NCBI GenBank assembly: GCA_903858115.1
Contig: CAIOHR010000424.1
Coordinates: 1-64,000 of the forward strand
Direction: 5' to 3'
Origin: an uncultured Pirellula sp.
GTDB taxonomy: Bacteria; Planctomycetota; Planctomycetia; Pirellulales; Pirellulaceae
DNA length: 64,000 nt
The position numbers and the translations under genes were made by a program. Positions 63,076 to 64,000 of the stretch are shown piece after piece. Under the pieces are notes generated by a model. The model was not told where the DNA came from. It worked only from the letters and a program-made list of their open reading frames with translations, and made no database searches. Every line of letters begins with the position of its first letter. Position 1 is the stretch's first letter.

Positions 63076-63485
63076 TCCACTCGATTCCCCTTGCTCATCG
63101 ATGCTGCCGCGAGAAAGCCCCAGCCGATGAGGAACATCAATCCGCCAGAAGGTACGATGCTCCAGTGCCCGAGCAGATCAGCAAACGCCAAACTATACAA
63201 TCCACCGGAAAACAACACGGTACCCGCCAAGAACATTCCACAGGCTGCCCGCAAAAGCCGGCGATCCTGGGATGCTGCTGATAACCCGATCGCCAATATC
63301 GCGACTGCGTGAACGAGTTGATAGCGAACTCCGATTTCGCACTGCTCAAGCTTCTTCGAGATCTTAGAATCGTCGAATCCAGCTTTCTTCAGTTGATCAG
63401 GCAATCCATGCGCGCCAAATGCACCTATGGAAACACCGATAAACCCACTGATTGCTGCCACCAAAAGTATCCAACGCGGTCCCAT
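63072..63485 (-). CDS. DUF423 (YgdD-like) small membrane protein
   Basis: A 137-residue protein with four hydrophobic helices. The N-terminal GFIGVSIGAFGAHGL and the inner YQLVHAVAILAIG and GTVLFSGGLYSLAF segments are the DUF423/UPF0382 signature. Function is unknown. Its stop overlaps the ceramidase-like start (ATGA at 63072-63075), so the two are translationally coupled. Confidence 0.9.
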   Translation of the reverse strand: MGPRWILLVAAISGFIGVSIGAFGAHGLPDQLKKAGFDDSKISKKLEQCEIGVRYQLVHAVAILAIGLSAASQDRRLLRAACGMFLAGTVLFSGGLYSLAFADLLGHWSIVPSGGLMFLIGWGFLAAASMSKGNRVE

Positions 63486-63523
63486 GTCTACACCGATTCG
63501 ATTGACGACGTTTCCTGAACAAG

Positions 63524-63946
63524 TTACTTCTTAATCGATATCTTAAAATCGTGGGAAGAGTTCTGCTTAGGAAAATCAACTTTTTCAACGTAGGGCTGCC
63601 GAATCAGTGCCTTACCTTGGAGGGACTCGCCGAATGCCTTACCGTCAAACGGGATGATCGTCACAATGTAGCTTCCCCCCAATACCCCTTGATCTTTAGG
63701 CAACGAATACTTGCCATTTTGAATGTCGATCATGGACGCCGGGCCTTTGTTGCCCGACTGGAAGTCGGGCTCGAAGTTTATCTCGCCTGCCGGTACTGGC
63801 TGGCCATCTGGCATTGTCACCGTTCCATCCAATGTATATCGAATGGGACCATCCGAACCGCCACATCCGAGGCAGAACGCGATTCCAACACAGACAATCC
63901 CAAGCCAATGGCTTGATCGTATCGATTGACTCAAACTCATTTTCAT
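63524..63946 (-). CDS. Small carboxypeptidase-regulatory-like lipoprotein
   Basis: A 140-residue protein with a lipoprotein signal (GIVCVGIAFCLGCGG) and a transthyretin-like beta domain. The signature is LDGTVTMPDGQPVPAGEINFEPD, with GGSYIVTIIPFDGKAFG later, as in planctomycete small lipoproteins that often lie downstream of DUF1559 genes. Such a gene could be just beyond the right edge. A 38-bp gap precedes the DUF423 gene. Confidence 0.82.
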   Translation of the reverse strand: MKMSLSQSIRSSHWLGIVCVGIAFCLGCGGSDGPIRYTLDGTVTMPDGQPVPAGEINFEPDFQSGNKGPASMIDIQNGKYSLPKDQGVLGGSYIVTIIPFDGKAFGESLQGKALIRQPYVEKVDFPKQNSSHDFKISIKK

Positions 63947-64000
63947 CGCTCAATCCAAAAACGAACCGACAACTTGTCCATCATCCCGAATACTCAACAG

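Overview
The window looks like a chromosomal segment of a planctomycete, most likely a member of the Pirellulaceae or Pirellulales. This rests on gene content, not on a database search. Typical planctomycete items are a BBP7-like outer-membrane protein, a dockerin/tandem Ig-like surface protein with the N-terminal LxxExLExR-type motif, VWA and terpenoid-cyclase-like secreted pairs, small regulatory-like lipoproteins, a ceramidase-like secreted enzyme, and bacterial genes for tetrahydromethanopterin (H4MPT)/methanofuran-linked C1 metabolism. Coding density is high, genes lie on both strands in short translationally coupled runs, and I see no phage, insertion sequence, CRISPR array, rRNA or convincing tRNA.

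Layout. 1-2912 (minus): a DUF4175-like membrane protein running off the left edge through a 15-bp (KSESG) repeat tract. 3-9.8 kb: hflX, an SDR oxidoreductase, a DUF533/TerB-like protein, a secreted hydrolase, a SpoU methyltransferase and yggS, with two palindromic intergenic elements. 9.9-15.8 kb: a MerC-like membrane protein, moeA, a Gfo/Idh/MocA oxidoreductase, a TerB-like protein and a BBP7 protein. 16.2-19.5 kb: the coupled run rimO-pgsA-CPBP protease. 19.5-24.4 kb (minus): a membrane protein, a UbiC-like chorismate lyase, a DUF116-polyprenyl synthase fusion, a small ORF and mfnB. 24.4-31.5 kb: RNase D, a rhodanese, an esterase and a four-gene sugar/uronate operon. 32-36.7 kb: the 1550-residue surface protein. 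37-46.7 kb: ugd, the VWA/terpenoid-cyclase-like pair, a GcvH-like protein coupled to a radical SAM protein, an HI0933-family flavoprotein and a DUF11 lipoprotein. 47-52 kb: clpX, suhB, a methyltransferase and an S4 protein. 52.3-55.5 kb: a P-II-like protein immediately ahead of fhcB and fhcA. 55.5-64 kb: dnaE, an HMA lipoprotein, a Met/Gly-repeat protein, fae, a ceramidase-like protein, a DUF423 protein and a lipoprotein.

How the genes work together. The strongest theme is H4MPT/methanofuran C1 transfer. Fae condenses formaldehyde with H4MPT, FhcA/FhcB are subunits of the formyltransferase/hydrolase complex that releases formate from formyl-methanofuran, and MfnB makes the furan precursor of the cofactor. 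These genes are spread over about 38 kb and are not in one cluster. A divergent P-II protein sits 3 nt upstream of fhcB. A UbiC-like gene overlaps a gene fusing DUF116 to a polyprenyl diphosphate synthase, downstream of mfnB on the same strand. That unit is the best candidate here for an undescribed pathway.

Limits: all functions come from motif reading by eye. Several starts are uncertain, and I flag alternatives, including TTG and GTG starts chosen for Shine-Dalgarno spacing or overlap.
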